A DNA stretch of 64,000 nt from JABFRG01 sp038210445 (GTDB taxonomy: Bacteria; Myxococcota_A; Polyangia; Polyangiales; Polyangiaceae), in NCBI GenBank assembly GCA_038210445.1, contig JBBQWQ010000009.1:62001-126000 (forward strand), given 5' to 3'. Shown here piece by piece: positions 1 through 8,240 of this stretch (position 1 is its first letter; each line of letters begins with the position of its first letter). A program made the position numbers and the translations under genes. The notes beneath the pieces are model-generated. The model did not search any database and was not told the origin of the DNA. It was given only the letters and a program-made list of their open reading frames with translations.

Positions 1-113
1 CGACGACTACGCCCCGCCGCCCTGCTCGTGCTCATCGCCGCAACGTGAGCCCCCAACAAACTCCGAGTCCGCCGCAAGGAGACGCGAGCGGCCCAACAAG
101 AAACGACGCTCCC
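1..113. other. left-edge segment, no gene assigned
   Basis: A 15-codon open stretch on the + strand runs from the window edge to a TGA at 46-48 and could be the tail of an upstream gene, but it is too short to judge. No RNA gene or promoter is recognised in the rest. Confidence 0.3.
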
Positions 114-240
114 AAGTAAACGGAGGGAAAGGGGCCGAGACCGAGCCCCGGCAAGGAGGACCGCCCGGAACGTACTCCTGTACGTGAGGACGTCCGGCGC
201 CGCCCGGGCGAAGGTATCGGCCCCTTTTCCCCGTTTACTT
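114..240. repeat. imperfect inverted repeat with internal hairpin
   Basis: The left arm (114-138, beginning AAGTAAACGG) and the right arm (217-240, ending CCGTTTACTT) are near-perfect reverse complements of about 24 bases. Between them lies a second perfect hairpin, ACGTAC-TCCT-GTACGT (170-185), and complementary CCGCCCGG/CGGGCG stretches. The right arm overlaps the TAA stop (235-237) of the minus-strand gene, so the structure could be its terminator or a mobile palindromic repeat. A fold-back assembly artefact at the window edge is also possible. Confidence 0.5.
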
Positions 241-2325
241 CGGGGGGGGGACGCGGCAGACGCCGCGCTCACACTTCACGACGTCGCCGTTGCAGCAATC
301 GGCATCGACGGCGCAGGTGCCGCCCACCGGCTGGCAGGCGATGACGCCGGGGTCGATGCACACGCCCTTGTCGCAGAAGCCCGAGCAGCACTCGAAGCCG
401 GCAGAGCAGGTGCCGCCGCCGCCACCGGTGGTCTTGGGCGTGGGCAAGCACGAAGCGAGGGCCCAGAACCCGCGCATGTTGGTGGTGTTGTCCTCTTGGC
501 CCTCGAGGTAGAAGGCCGGGTGACTCGGGTCGACGGTGCCGACGTTCTTGTCGATGGCCGCCACCCACAAGCGCTTCTTGCCGTTGTTGGCCACGCCGGT
601 GATCTTGTTGCCCCAGTCGCGCATGCTGGTGACCACCACCCAGGTGTACCCGCCGCGCTCGACCGGGTTGAAGGTGGGTTCGAGGGTGAGGTTGCGATCG
701 GCGACGAAGGCCGACGAGTCGTTCATCTTGGCGAGCGCGATGGGCGCAGCGCCGGTGGTCTTCTGAAGCCACACCGAGCCAATCTGCTTGGCCGCATCGT
801 CGCAGCCTTGGTCGTCGCAGCCGGTCGGGTAGTCGCCCACGTGAAAGGCCACGTGCGCCGAGTCGGGCGTGAACGAAGGATACGAGAGCGCCCGCTGGTT
901 GGCCGGGAACGCCGAGGCCGCAGCGAGCGCGACGCCGCCGGAGAAGGTCTTGGTGGCCTCGTTGAAGTCCATGACCACCAGGTGGCCGTTCCGGAGGTTG
1001 TGATACCAGTAGCTGCCGGGGGCCTCGCCGCTCACCGCCGCGAGCTTCTTCCCGTCGGGCGAGAAGGCCGGGGTCATCATCTTGGCGAAGTCGGGATAGG
1101 TGCCGTTGGTCTGCACGTTGGCGAGGCCCGAAGACGCCACCAGTGCGCCGGTCGCAGTGTCGGCCAGCTTGAGCTTCTGGTTTCCGTAGACCACGAACTT
1201 GCCGTTGGGGTTCACCGCGACGTTGCCGCCGAAGGCGGTCGACACCTTGCGCACGGTGGCGCCCGGCAAATCGTAGGAGACCCAGGCGCGGGTGCTGCTG
1301 GTGGGCTCGTCGGTAGACGGGCGATCCTCTTCTACCGCCACCAGGGTCGAGCCGTCGGCGGAAACGCCGTGGCAACCCATGCACTTTCCACCGTTCAGAA
1401 TCTCCGGCGCAGTGCCGGTGCCCGGGCGAATGCGCGCGAGGTGGCCGGTGCCGCTGGTGGTCCAGTAGTAAATGGCGCCGCGCAGGCTGGCCGGCGAGAT
1501 GGTGTACTCTTGGTTCGCAGAGACGTAGGCCTTGGAGGCCGCCGTGTCCCAGCGCGAGAGCGAGACCTTGAGGGGCTCGGCCTTGTTCGACGCGGTGATG
1601 CGGTCCCACACGTTCTGCGGCACGCGCAGCTGCGCCGGCGTCGCCACCGTGAAGAAGCCGTCGTACGCGTAGTTCGACTCCTCGAGATGCAGCCGGTACA
1701 CGTCGCCCGCCTTGGGCGCTGCCCACATGTAGAGCGGCGAGGCCAGGCCCAGCGGAAACACGGTCTTGTCGTAGGGGTAGAGAATCGACGTCAACGCGGG
1801 ATCGGCCGGCAAGCCGGTGGCTTTGAGACCCGCCACCGCGGCGGGCGATACGCCGGCGCCGATCTCCTCGACCTTGAGGATGACCGTGAGCGTCGCGCTG
1901 GCGGTCTTTCCGTTGTAGACTGCACGCAAATTGCCGGTGCCCGCGTACTCGTTCCTGGTGGTGAGCTCCACCGGTTGGCCCGCCTTCAGGGTGGCGATGT
2001 CGGGCCGGTCGAACTGCACGTTGATGCCCGGCGCGTCGATGATCACGCCGTCGGGACGCTTCGCCTTGAGGGCATAGGAGACTTTCTGCGTGACCCCGTT
2101 GAGGACCGTGACGGTGGCGGCCGGCGGATCGAAGAAGAGATCGTCGATGGGCACCAGGGAGCCGGGACCGCCGTCGCCCTCGCCGCCGAAGCCGCTGGAG
2201 CTGCCCGCGCCGGAGCTTCCGCTCGAGCCCGGGGGCTTGAACGTGGACTCGTCGTTCCCTCCACAAGCAAGGCCGACCACGCCGGCAAGGGACAGACCAC
2301 AGAGGAGCACGACGAAACTTCGCAT
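235..2325 (-). CDS. secreted propeller-like lipoprotein with one c-type heme motif
   Basis: The 696-residue product begins with a lipoprotein signal peptide: a hydrophobic stretch ending LAC-GG, with the lipidated Cys near residue 21. A low-complexity Gly/Ser linker follows. The central region has TolB/WD40-like turns (for example SPDGKKLAAVSG), suggesting a beta-propeller. One CMGCH motif near residue 316 fits covalent heme c attachment. The last 60 residues hold a dense set of cysteines in CCSGFC- and CCNGD-type arrangements, probably disulfide-bonded knots. It is likely exported and anchored in the outer membrane. Function is not recognised; an electron-transfer or cell-surface role is inference. 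A 19-bp palindrome covers the start codon. Confidence 0.8.
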   Translation of the reverse strand: MRSFVVLLCGLSLAGVVGLACGGNDESTFKPPGSSGSSGAGSSSGFGGEGDGGPGSLVPIDDLFFDPPAATVTVLNGVTQKVSYALKAKRPDGVIIDAPGINVQFDRPDIATLKAGQPVELTTRNEYAGTGNLRAVYNGKTASATLTVILKVEEIGAGVSPAAVAGLKATGLPADPALTSILYPYDKTVFPLGLASPLYMWAAPKAGDVYRLHLEESNYAYDGFFTVATPAQLRVPQNVWDRITASNKAEPLKVSLSRWDTAASKAYVSANQEYTISPASLRGAIYYWTTSGTGHLARIRPGTGTAPEILNGGKCMGCHGVSADGSTLVAVEEDRPSTDEPTSSTRAWVSYDLPGATVRKVSTAFGGNVAVNPNGKFVVYGNQKLKLADTATGALVASSGLANVQTNGTYPDFAKMMTPAFSPDGKKLAAVSGEAPGSYWYHNLRNGHLVVMDFNEATKTFSGGVALAAASAFPANQRALSYPSFTPDSAHVAFHVGDYPTGCDDQGCDDAAKQIGSVWLQKTTGAAPIALAKMNDSSAFVADRNLTLEPTFNPVERGGYTWVVVTSMRDWGNKITGVANNGKKRLWVAAIDKNVGTVDPSHPAFYLEGQEDNTTNMRGFWALASCLPTPKTTGGGGGTCSAGFECCSGFCDKGVCIDPGVIACQPVGGTCAVDADCCNGDVVKCERGVCRVPPPK

Positions 2326-2340
2326 GGTGCTGCACCATGC
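2322..2340. promoter_or_regulatory. 19-bp palindrome over the start codon
   Basis: GCATGGTGC-T-GCACCATGC is a perfect 9-bp inverted repeat around one base, and it includes the ATG of the minus-strand lipoprotein gene (2323-2325). It could act as an operator or as an mRNA hairpin hiding the start. No further copy was noticed in the window. Confidence 0.4.
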
Positions 2341-2490
2341 CTCGACATGACGTTCTCTTCAAGTTCGACCGCCCAGTTACGGGCGGGAAAGTGCACAGCC
2401 CGGATTTCTTCGTGGGCCGGTCCGGGTTGAGGTGGATCGCAGGCGAGCCACCTTTCGCGGGGCGCCGCGACGGTGCGACGGCGCGACACA

Positions 2491-2522
2491 GGCCGGACAG
2501 AGGCCGGACAGAGGCCGGACAC
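2491..2522. repeat. 11-bp tandem repeat, nearly three units
   Basis: The unit GGCCGGACAGA occurs twice and is followed by GGCCGGACAC. It lies between the AAA-TPR gene and the downstream lipoprotein gene. Role unknown. Confidence 0.6.
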
Positions 2523-2539
2523 ATTCGCCGACGGGCGGC

Positions 2540-5236
2540 TCAGCGCATGGTGATGGCAGCGCTGCTGGCGCGGAGCTTTCGCTGCACGTCGTCGGCCCGC
2601 TGGCGATAGGCGCGCGCTTCCGCCTGGGCCGCGGGATCGAGCTGGAATTCCAGCGAGGTCTCCAGGAGCTTCACGTAGGCGCGGCAGCTTCGGCCGAGCT
2701 CCACGTGGTTGCCTATCTGCTCGAAAATGCGCACGGACTGCAGCAGGTGCTCGCGGGCCTCGTGGGACTCGGGGCCGCCTGCACTGCCTTCCGACACCAC
2801 CTCGCCCAACGACCGCAGGGCCACCCCGAGCTGCACTTTGCTGTCGACCTCGCGGAAGAGCGACACCGCCTTGGTGGTGGCCTCTCGGGCCTTGGTGAGG
2901 TCGCGCTTGGCGAGATAGGCCTTCCCGATGCCGCGAATGGCCTCGGCGAGCCCAAGCTTGTCGCCCAGCTCCTCGGCATTGGAGCGGGCCTCCTTCAGGA
3001 AGGCCAGCGCGCGGTCGGGATCGCCCAGGCGATTGTGGGTCTCGCCCAGGTTGGTGAGCACCAGGGTGATGCGGTTCTTGTCGCCGGTCTCCGACGCGAC
3101 GTCGAGCGCCTCGCGAAAAAGCGCCAAGGCCCGGGTGTCGTCGCCCTGATCCTGGGCCACCGTGCCGAGGTTGTTCAAGGTGATGGAAACGCCCACCAGA
3201 TCGTTGATTTCTCGGCGAATGCGCAGGGCCTGCTCGAAGGCGTCGAGGGCCGGGGTGAACTGGCCCGAGTCCTGATACACGAGGCCCAGGTTGTTGAGCG
3301 ACAGCGCGATGGAGCGTCGCTCGCCGAGGCGGCGCCGCATGGCCAGCGATCGCTGCGTGTACTCCAGCGCCTTCTCGTAGTCGCCGCGAAGCCAGTGGAG
3401 CTTGCCGATGTCGTCGATGCTGCTGGCAACGCCGCGCTCGTCGCCCGCCGACTCGAAGAGTGCGAGGGCCGCCTCGAGGTGGGCCGTCGATTCGTCGAGG
3501 CGCCCCATGTCGCGAAAGAGGCGTCCGATGCGGCCGTGCGAGGCGCCGCCCTTGGCGCGCAGATCGAGCCGGTAGGCGAGCGCCAGCATCTTCCGGAAGC
3601 ACGACTCCGCCTGCTCCATGTGGCCCAGCAGCTGCAGCACGTCGCCGTAGTGGTGATAGGTCGAGAGCAGCTGGTCGACCGGCAGCTCGCCGGCGGCGTC
3701 GACCACCCGCTGCACCGAAGCCGACGAGGCCACCAGAGCGAGCCCTTTCTCGTAGAGCTCGGCGGCCTTGGCGTTGGCGTAGTGGCTCCGCGCGGCGTCG
3801 GCCGCGTCGAGGTAGGCGCGGCCCGCCGACACCTTGGCGCCGGCCTTCTCGTAGTGGTGGGCGAGCATCGAGAGGTACTCCTCGTTGCCGCGCACCGGGC
3901 CCTTGAAGGAGAGCCAATCGGCGAGCACTGCGTGGTAGCGCCGCGAGAGCCCGGCGGCCACGTTCTTCGCCAGCGTCTCGCGCTCCAGGTTGTGCTTGAA
4001 GACGTACTCGTCGTCGCCGGGAAAGGTGCTGTCCGGAAGCTTGAGCACGTAGTCGCGCTCCACCAGGTCGGCCAGGAGCTGTTGCACCTTCTGGGCGTCG
4101 GGCGTGCTGTTCACCTGCCACGAACGCGGCGTATCGGCGTTGGCCCGGGTGAGCACCAGAAGGCCCCCGCCCCAGAACACTGCGCCCATCATGGCGGCCC
4201 GCTCGAGCAGCGTCCGCTCCTCCGGGCTGAGCGCCGCGATGCGCGCCTGCACGGCGTCTTCGACGCTCATGGGCAGACGGACGTCGTCGATGCGATCGAT
4301 GTGGATGGTCCACTGATCGTTCTCGGCGAACGGGTCTGCCTCGATGACCTTCATCTCCTGAAAGACCGACACCATCTGCTCGAGCAGCGCCGGGTTTCCG
4401 CCCGCGAGGTTGCACGCCCCCTCCACCAGCTCCTCCACGTTGGGGTCGTCGCCGCAGGGCGAAAGCAGGTCTTGCATCACGGCGGCGGCGTCGGTCTCCG
4501 ACAGCGGCGCGAGCTCGAGGCTCGAGTGCCGGGCCTGGGTGATGATCTCGCGCGCGCTTTCGCGCGACGACACCGGCCAACCGTCGAAGCGGGAGACGAA
4601 CTGGCTGCGCCCGAGGCACAGAAAGAGAATCGGAGCGTTCACCGACTGCGTGAGGTGCGCCAGCAGCTCGAGCGCTTCTCGGTGCGCATGCTGGAGATCG
4701 TCGAACACGAGCGTGAGCGGGCCTTGATCGGCGGCCTGCCCGCCCAGGGCGTCGGCCTCGAAGAACCGCTGCAGCACCGCGCGGCGGATGAAGCTCGCCT
4801 GCGCCGGCTCCGCTGCGAGCGCGCGGATGAGCGGCGAGTCGAAGAAATCGAGGCCCAGGATCTGCCCGAGAAAGTGGCAGACATCGCCGATCTTCCGGTC
4901 GTCGAGGACCTTGGCCACCTCTTCGCGGACGTGGTCGCGCTGGGCGTCGACGTCCATGCCTTCGACCAGGCCGAAGCGCGCACGCAGGATGCGCGCGAAG
5001 ACGCTGAATGCGGCATCACCCTCACGTGCGGTGCCACGAAAGACGCGCCCCTGCCCGCCCTTGGGCTTCTGGAGAAAGTCGCGAACCAGGCGGGTTTTTC
5101 CGATGCCCGCCGCGCCCAGCACGGTGACCGTACGGGAGCCTGCCCCGCTCTCGACTGCCGAGAGGGAGTCCTCCAGGAATCGAAGCTCGGCCGCTCGTCC
5201 CACCAGGACTGCGCGTTGATCGCCAGGTGCGGTCAT
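2540..5236 (-). CDS. STAND-type AAA ATPase with TPR repeats
   Basis: An 898-residue cytoplasmic protein. The N-terminus carries an AAA_16-like ATPase: a VGRAAEL box near residue 12, Walker A GAAGIGKT at 41-48 and Walker B LTLVFDD at 174-180. From about residue 430 to 860 it is built of helical TPR units of about 40 residues, with recurrent ALSLNNLG / LGETHNRLG / LGDPDRALA segments. This is the C-terminal architecture of many large Ser/Thr kinases and MalT-like regulators, but neither a kinase nor a DNA-binding domain is present, so the effector is unknown. The ATG at 5236 is supported by a -10 element 8 bases upstream. A signalling scaffold role is inferred. Confidence 0.85.
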   Translation of the reverse strand: MTAPGDQRAVLVGRAAELRFLEDSLSAVESGAGSRTVTVLGAAGIGKTRLVRDFLQKPKGGQGRVFRGTAREGDAAFSVFARILRARFGLVEGMDVDAQRDHVREEVAKVLDDRKIGDVCHFLGQILGLDFFDSPLIRALAAEPAQASFIRRAVLQRFFEADALGGQAADQGPLTLVFDDLQHAHREALELLAHLTQSVNAPILFLCLGRSQFVSRFDGWPVSSRESAREIITQARHSSLELAPLSETDAAAVMQDLLSPCGDDPNVEELVEGACNLAGGNPALLEQMVSVFQEMKVIEADPFAENDQWTIHIDRIDDVRLPMSVEDAVQARIAALSPEERTLLERAAMMGAVFWGGGLLVLTRANADTPRSWQVNSTPDAQKVQQLLADLVERDYVLKLPDSTFPGDDEYVFKHNLERETLAKNVAAGLSRRYHAVLADWLSFKGPVRGNEEYLSMLAHHYEKAGAKVSAGRAYLDAADAARSHYANAKAAELYEKGLALVASSASVQRVVDAAGELPVDQLLSTYHHYGDVLQLLGHMEQAESCFRKMLALAYRLDLRAKGGASHGRIGRLFRDMGRLDESTAHLEAALALFESAGDERGVASSIDDIGKLHWLRGDYEKALEYTQRSLAMRRRLGERRSIALSLNNLGLVYQDSGQFTPALDAFEQALRIRREINDLVGVSITLNNLGTVAQDQGDDTRALALFREALDVASETGDKNRITLVLTNLGETHNRLGDPDRALAFLKEARSNAEELGDKLGLAEAIRGIGKAYLAKRDLTKAREATTKAVSLFREVDSKVQLGVALRSLGEVVSEGSAGGPESHEAREHLLQSVRIFEQIGNHVELGRSCRAYVKLLETSLEFQLDPAAQAEARAYRQRADDVQRKLRASSAAITMR

Positions 5237-5244
5237 GACACTCG

Positions 5245-5250
5245 ATCATA
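5245..5250 (-). promoter_or_regulatory. -10 element, near-leaderless
   Basis: Reading on the minus strand, GGC-TATGAT lies 8 bases before the ATG at 5236. No Shine-Dalgarno sequence is seen. Confidence 0.45.
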
Positions 5251-5312
5251 GCCCGGCGCAGGGTCTGGCGCCCAGCGTCGAGTGCGCTAGCTCGGGCTTC
5301 TACTGCGTTTTT

Positions 5313-5326
5313 CGCCGTTTTCGGCG
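5313..5326. terminator. hairpin CGCCG-TTTT-CGGCG
   Basis: A 5-bp perfect stem downstream of the MepA-like minus-strand gene, next to CGCCCGGGCG. It may end that transcript, but there is no clear T-run. It shares the CGCCGTTTTCG core with the tandem repeat at 28228-28271. Confidence 0.3.
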
Positions 5327-5345
5327 CCCGGGCGAGACGTGGGTA

Positions 5346-6695
5346 TCAGTGGGCGTCGGGCCCGGTCGCGGGCGGGCTCACGGGCCCGTCGACGTCGTCG
5401 ATGGGCTCGCTCGGTTCCATCGGCGCTTCCTTCGCCGGCGGCGCGTCCGTGGGCGCGGCGCCGGGGCGCTCGATCTTGGCGGGGATGATCACCGAGTCGA
5501 GGCCTTCGACCTTGGGGCCAATGAGCTTGCCGAGGCCTTCGTCCTCGTCCTTCGGCGCGGAAGCACCCGCACCCGCACCCGCACCCGCACCCGCACCCGC
5601 ACCCGCACCCGCACCCGTACCGTGGCCCTTCGGTGCCGCCTGCGTCTTGGGCGCCTTGGCGTGCGGCGCCTTGGGCTCCGCGACCTTGGGCTCGGCGACT
5701 TTGGCGCGTCCGCGGGCGCCGCCCCCGTGGCTGCTGTCAACGCGCGCCACGGGCATCGTGCGGTGCTTGGGCGCGGTGGGCTGCTCCACGCACTCGCTCA
5801 TGCCGAAGGGGCATGCAATGCGCACGTGGAAGTGGTCGTCATGCGGCAGCGAGCCCTTGGGCTGGGCCAACACTTCGGAGGCGCGCTCGCGAATGTCCGG
5901 GTGGGCGCCCATCTTGCGGGCGTAGTCGAGCAGGCGCTCGCGCAGCGGCGTCGCCACAAAGATGTGCGTGATGCGCGCTTTGGGGTCTACCAGGAGCGAG
6001 GAAACGAGCGCCCAGTTGCGGGCGTCGTCGAAGAGCGCGCCCGGCCATTTCTCGGCCTTTCCGTCGGCCTGGAAGGCCACGAACGAGTCTTCCAGCATGG
6101 CCTTGCCGGCGCCGTTCTTGATGTAGAAGCCGAGGTCGGCGTCGCGGCCGCTCTCGTGCGATGCGTGGCGGTCCACCTCGCCGCCGTTCTTCCGCGACAG
6201 GTGCCCCATGTTGAGGACGCTGCCCGGGTATTTCTTGGCCACGTCGTGCGCCGACCGGTCGATCATGGCCACCAGCGCGGGGAGGCCGAAGTGCACGTCG
6301 CCGGCGGCGTATCCGGGCGCGAAGCGCAGCACCGGCGACGACTCCAGGCGGACGCCGTTCACCAGCTTTCCGTCGGTGGGCGAGCCGGCGCTCAGCGACC
6401 GCACGTGCGCCGCCGCCGCCGCCTTTGGCTCCGCGGGCTTCTTGGCATCGCCGGCCTTGGCACTGGCCCGCACCGGCCGCGCGCGAACGTGGGCGTGGGC
6501 CGCCGGCGCTGCGTGGGCTGCGTGGGCTGCGTGGGGCGCTGCCGCGGGCCTCGGCGGGGCAGCCGAGGCCGTTCCCGCGGCGCCGAGCATCGCGGCCGCA
6601 GCCGAGGCGACGCCGAGCGGAAGAGAGAGAGAGACGCGGAGGAAGGAAAGGAGGCTCGCGCCTCCGGAGCGTTGGGACAGGGTTACGACTCGCAC
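5346..6695 (-). CDS. MepA-like (M74) murein endopeptidase
   Basis: A predicted exported metallopeptidase related to penicillin-insensitive murein endopeptidase MepA, which cleaves D-alanyl-meso-diaminopimelate cross-links. Visible zinc-site motifs are SHESGRDADLGFY and HDDHFHVRIACP; both match the family signature. The C-terminal 150 residues are low complexity: an (AG)n run and Pro/Lys-rich segments, longer than in E. coli MepA. I chose the GTG at 6695 (449 aa) because the next 45 residues form a plausible signal peptide ending ASA. In-frame ATGs at 6743 and 6761 are alternatives, but they would put a charged segment before it. It is divergent from scoA. A second family member lies at 59897-60730. 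Confidence 0.8.
   Translation of the reverse strand: MRVVTLSQRSGGASLLSFLRVSLSLPLGVASAAAAMLGAAGTASAAPPRPAAAPHAAHAAHAAPAAHAHVRARPVRASAKAGDAKKPAEPKAAAAAHVRSLSAGSPTDGKLVNGVRLESSPVLRFAPGYAAGDVHFGLPALVAMIDRSAHDVAKKYPGSVLNMGHLSRKNGGEVDRHASHESGRDADLGFYIKNGAGKAMLEDSFVAFQADGKAEKWPGALFDDARNWALVSSLLVDPKARITHIFVATPLRERLLDYARKMGAHPDIRERASEVLAQPKGSLPHDDHFHVRIACPFGMSECVEQPTAPKHRTMPVARVDSSHGGGARGRAKVAEPKVAEPKAPHAKAPKTQAAPKGHGTGAGAGAGAGAGAGAGAGASAPKDEDEGLGKLIGPKVEGLDSVIIPAKIERPGAAPTDAPPAKEAPMEPSEPIDDVDGPVSPPATGPDAH
5563..5616. repeat. hexanucleotide microsatellite (GCACCC)9
   Basis: Nine perfect GCACCC units inside the MepA-like gene encode an Ala-Gly run. The 6-bp unit keeps the reading frame, so slippage would only change linker length. 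Confidence 0.85.
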
Positions 6696-6793
6696 GGTCC
6701 CAGCCGACCATGGGCCGTCGTGTGCGGCCAACTTTCTACCCATTTCGCCCGGTTTCGGCACGGCAGCCGTTGCTTTTCGCCGCGGGGGAGTAC

Positions 6794-6799
6794 TAGCGT
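6794..6799 (+). promoter_or_regulatory. -10 element, near-leaderless
   Basis: TAGCGT ends 9 bases before the ATG of scoA (6809). No Shine-Dalgarno sequence lies between them. Confidence 0.45.
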
Positions 6800-6808
6800 C
6801 CGCGCCCG

Positions 6809-7570
6809 ATGGACAAGGTCAAGAAGAACGCCCTCGAGGCGTGTGCCGACATCCCCGACGGCGCCACCGTCCTGGCGGGCGGATTTGGGCTCTGCGGAAT
6901 TCCCGAGCACGCCATCGCGGCGCTGCGGGAGCTGGGGCGGAAGAACCTCACGTTCGTCTCCAACAACTGCGGGGTCGACGACTTCGGCCTGGGGATCCTC
7001 CTCAAGAACAAGCAGATCGTGAAGATGATCTCGAGCTACGTCGGCGAGAACAAGGAGTTCGAGCGGCAGTACCTCTCGGGCGAGCTGGAGGTGGAGCTGT
7101 GTCCTCAGGGCACGCTGGCCGAGCGCATTCGCGCGGGCGGCGCAGGAATCCCTGCATTCTACACGCCCACCGGCGCCGGCACCGCGGTGAGCGAGGGCGG
7201 CCTACCGCTCAAGTACGTGGAAGGCGGCGGCGCCGTGGCCAAGTACTCGGCGAAGAAGGAAGTGCGCGAGTTCGACGGCCGCAGCTTCGTGCTCGAGCCG
7301 GCCATCACCGGCGACTACGCCATCGTGAAGGCCTGGAAGGGCGATCGCTTCGGCAACCTGGTGTACCGGCACACCGCCATGAACTTCAATCCGATGATGG
7401 CCACCGCCGCCAAGACGACGATCGCCGAGGTGGAGGAGCTGGTCGAGGTGGGCACCCTCGATCCGGCGCACATCCACACGCCGGGCATTTATGTGTCGCG
7501 CATTTTCAAGGGCGACAAATACGAAAAGCGCATCGAGCGCCGGACCGTCAGCCAGAGCGGGAGGAAGTAG
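6809..7570 (+). CDS. scoA: CoA transferase subunit A (3-oxoacid type)
   Basis: The 253-residue alpha subunit of a family I CoA transferase, probably succinyl-CoA:3-ketoacid CoA transferase, which moves CoA between succinate and acetoacetate in ketone-body and leucine breakdown. Family landmarks are the AGGFGLCGIPE segment near the N-terminus, the SNNCGVDDFGLG block and GGLPLKYVEGG. Length matches bacterial ScoA/AtoD. It heads a tight + strand run: scoB starts 3 bases after its stop, then accD and folC. A butyrate- or acetate-specific homologue cannot be excluded by eye. Confidence 0.9.
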   Translation: MDKVKKNALEACADIPDGATVLAGGFGLCGIPEHAIAALRELGRKNLTFVSNNCGVDDFGLGILLKNKQIVKMISSYVGENKEFERQYLSGELEVELCPQGTLAERIRAGGAGIPAFYTPTGAGTAVSEGGLPLKYVEGGGAVAKYSAKKEVREFDGRSFVLEPAITGDYAIVKAWKGDRFGNLVYRHTAMNFNPMMATAAKTTIAEVEELVEVGTLDPAHIHTPGIYVSRIFKGDKYEKRIERRTVSQSGRK

Positions 7571-7572
7571 TC

Positions 7573-8238
7573 ATGAGCCAAGGCCTCAGCCGCGAACAAG
7601 TCGCCAAGCGCGCCGCCCAGGAGCTTCGGGACGGCTACTATGTGAACCTTGGCATCGGCATGCCGACGCTGGTCGCCAATTACATCCCGTCGGGGGTCGA
7701 GGTGGTGCTGCAGAGCGAGAACGGGCTCCTCGGCATCGGCCCCTACCCCACCGAGGCGCAGGTCGACGCCGACCTCATCAACGCCGGCAAAGAAACGGTG
7801 ACCATGCAGAAGGGCTCCGCGCTCTTCTCCAGCGCCGAGAGCTTCGCGATGATCCGCGGGGGTCACATCGACCTCGCCATCCTCGGCGCCATGCAAGTTT
7901 CCGAAAAGGGCGATCTCGCCAACTGGATGATCCCCGGCAAGATGGTCAAGGGCATGGGCGGAGCCATGGATCTGGTGGCCTCCGCCCGGCGCGTGGTCGT
8001 GATCATGGAGCACACGGCCAAGGACGGCAGCCCCAAGATTCTCAAGGAGTGCAACCTCCCGCTCACCGGCCGCGGCGTCGTGCATCGCATCGTCACCGAG
8101 CTCGCCACCATGGACGTGACGCGCGACGGGCTGCTCCTGCGCGAGGTGGCCCCCGGCCTCTCCGCCCGCGACATTCAGGAGCGCACCGAGCCGACGCTCA
8201 AGGTCGCCAGCGATCTCTCCGAGATCAAGGTGTCCTGA
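7573..8238 (+). CDS. scoB: CoA transferase subunit B (3-oxoacid type)
   Basis: The 221-residue beta subunit partner of scoA. It carries the catalytic glutamate of the family in the SENG motif (Glu49), which forms the glutamyl-CoA thioester. VNLGIGMPTLV near residue 24 and GGHIDLAILGAMQVS are further family blocks. The ATG at 7573 follows the scoA stop by two bases with GGAGGAAG just upstream as ribosome-binding site. The subunits should form an A2B2-type enzyme. Confidence 0.92.
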   Translation: MSQGLSREQVAKRAAQELRDGYYVNLGIGMPTLVANYIPSGVEVVLQSENGLLGIGPYPTEAQVDADLINAGKETVTMQKGSALFSSAESFAMIRGGHIDLAILGAMQVSEKGDLANWMIPGKMVKGMGGAMDLVASARRVVVIMEHTAKDGSPKILKECNLPLTGRGVVHRIVTELATMDVTRDGLLLREVAPGLSARDIQERTEPTLKVASDLSEIKVS

Positions 8239-8240
8239 CC

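Noticed and set aside
184..5251. Long open frames antisense to the lipoprotein and AAA-TPR genes (184-2430 and 2432-5251, + strand)
   Set aside because: They are mirror-frame artefacts of GC-rich coding DNA: His/Arg/Gly/Val-rich products, no start signal, no recognisable domain, while the minus strand encodes clear families.
5563..5616. Microsatellite as a phase-variation on/off switch
   Set aside because: A 6-bp unit cannot shift the frame, so it can only change linker length.
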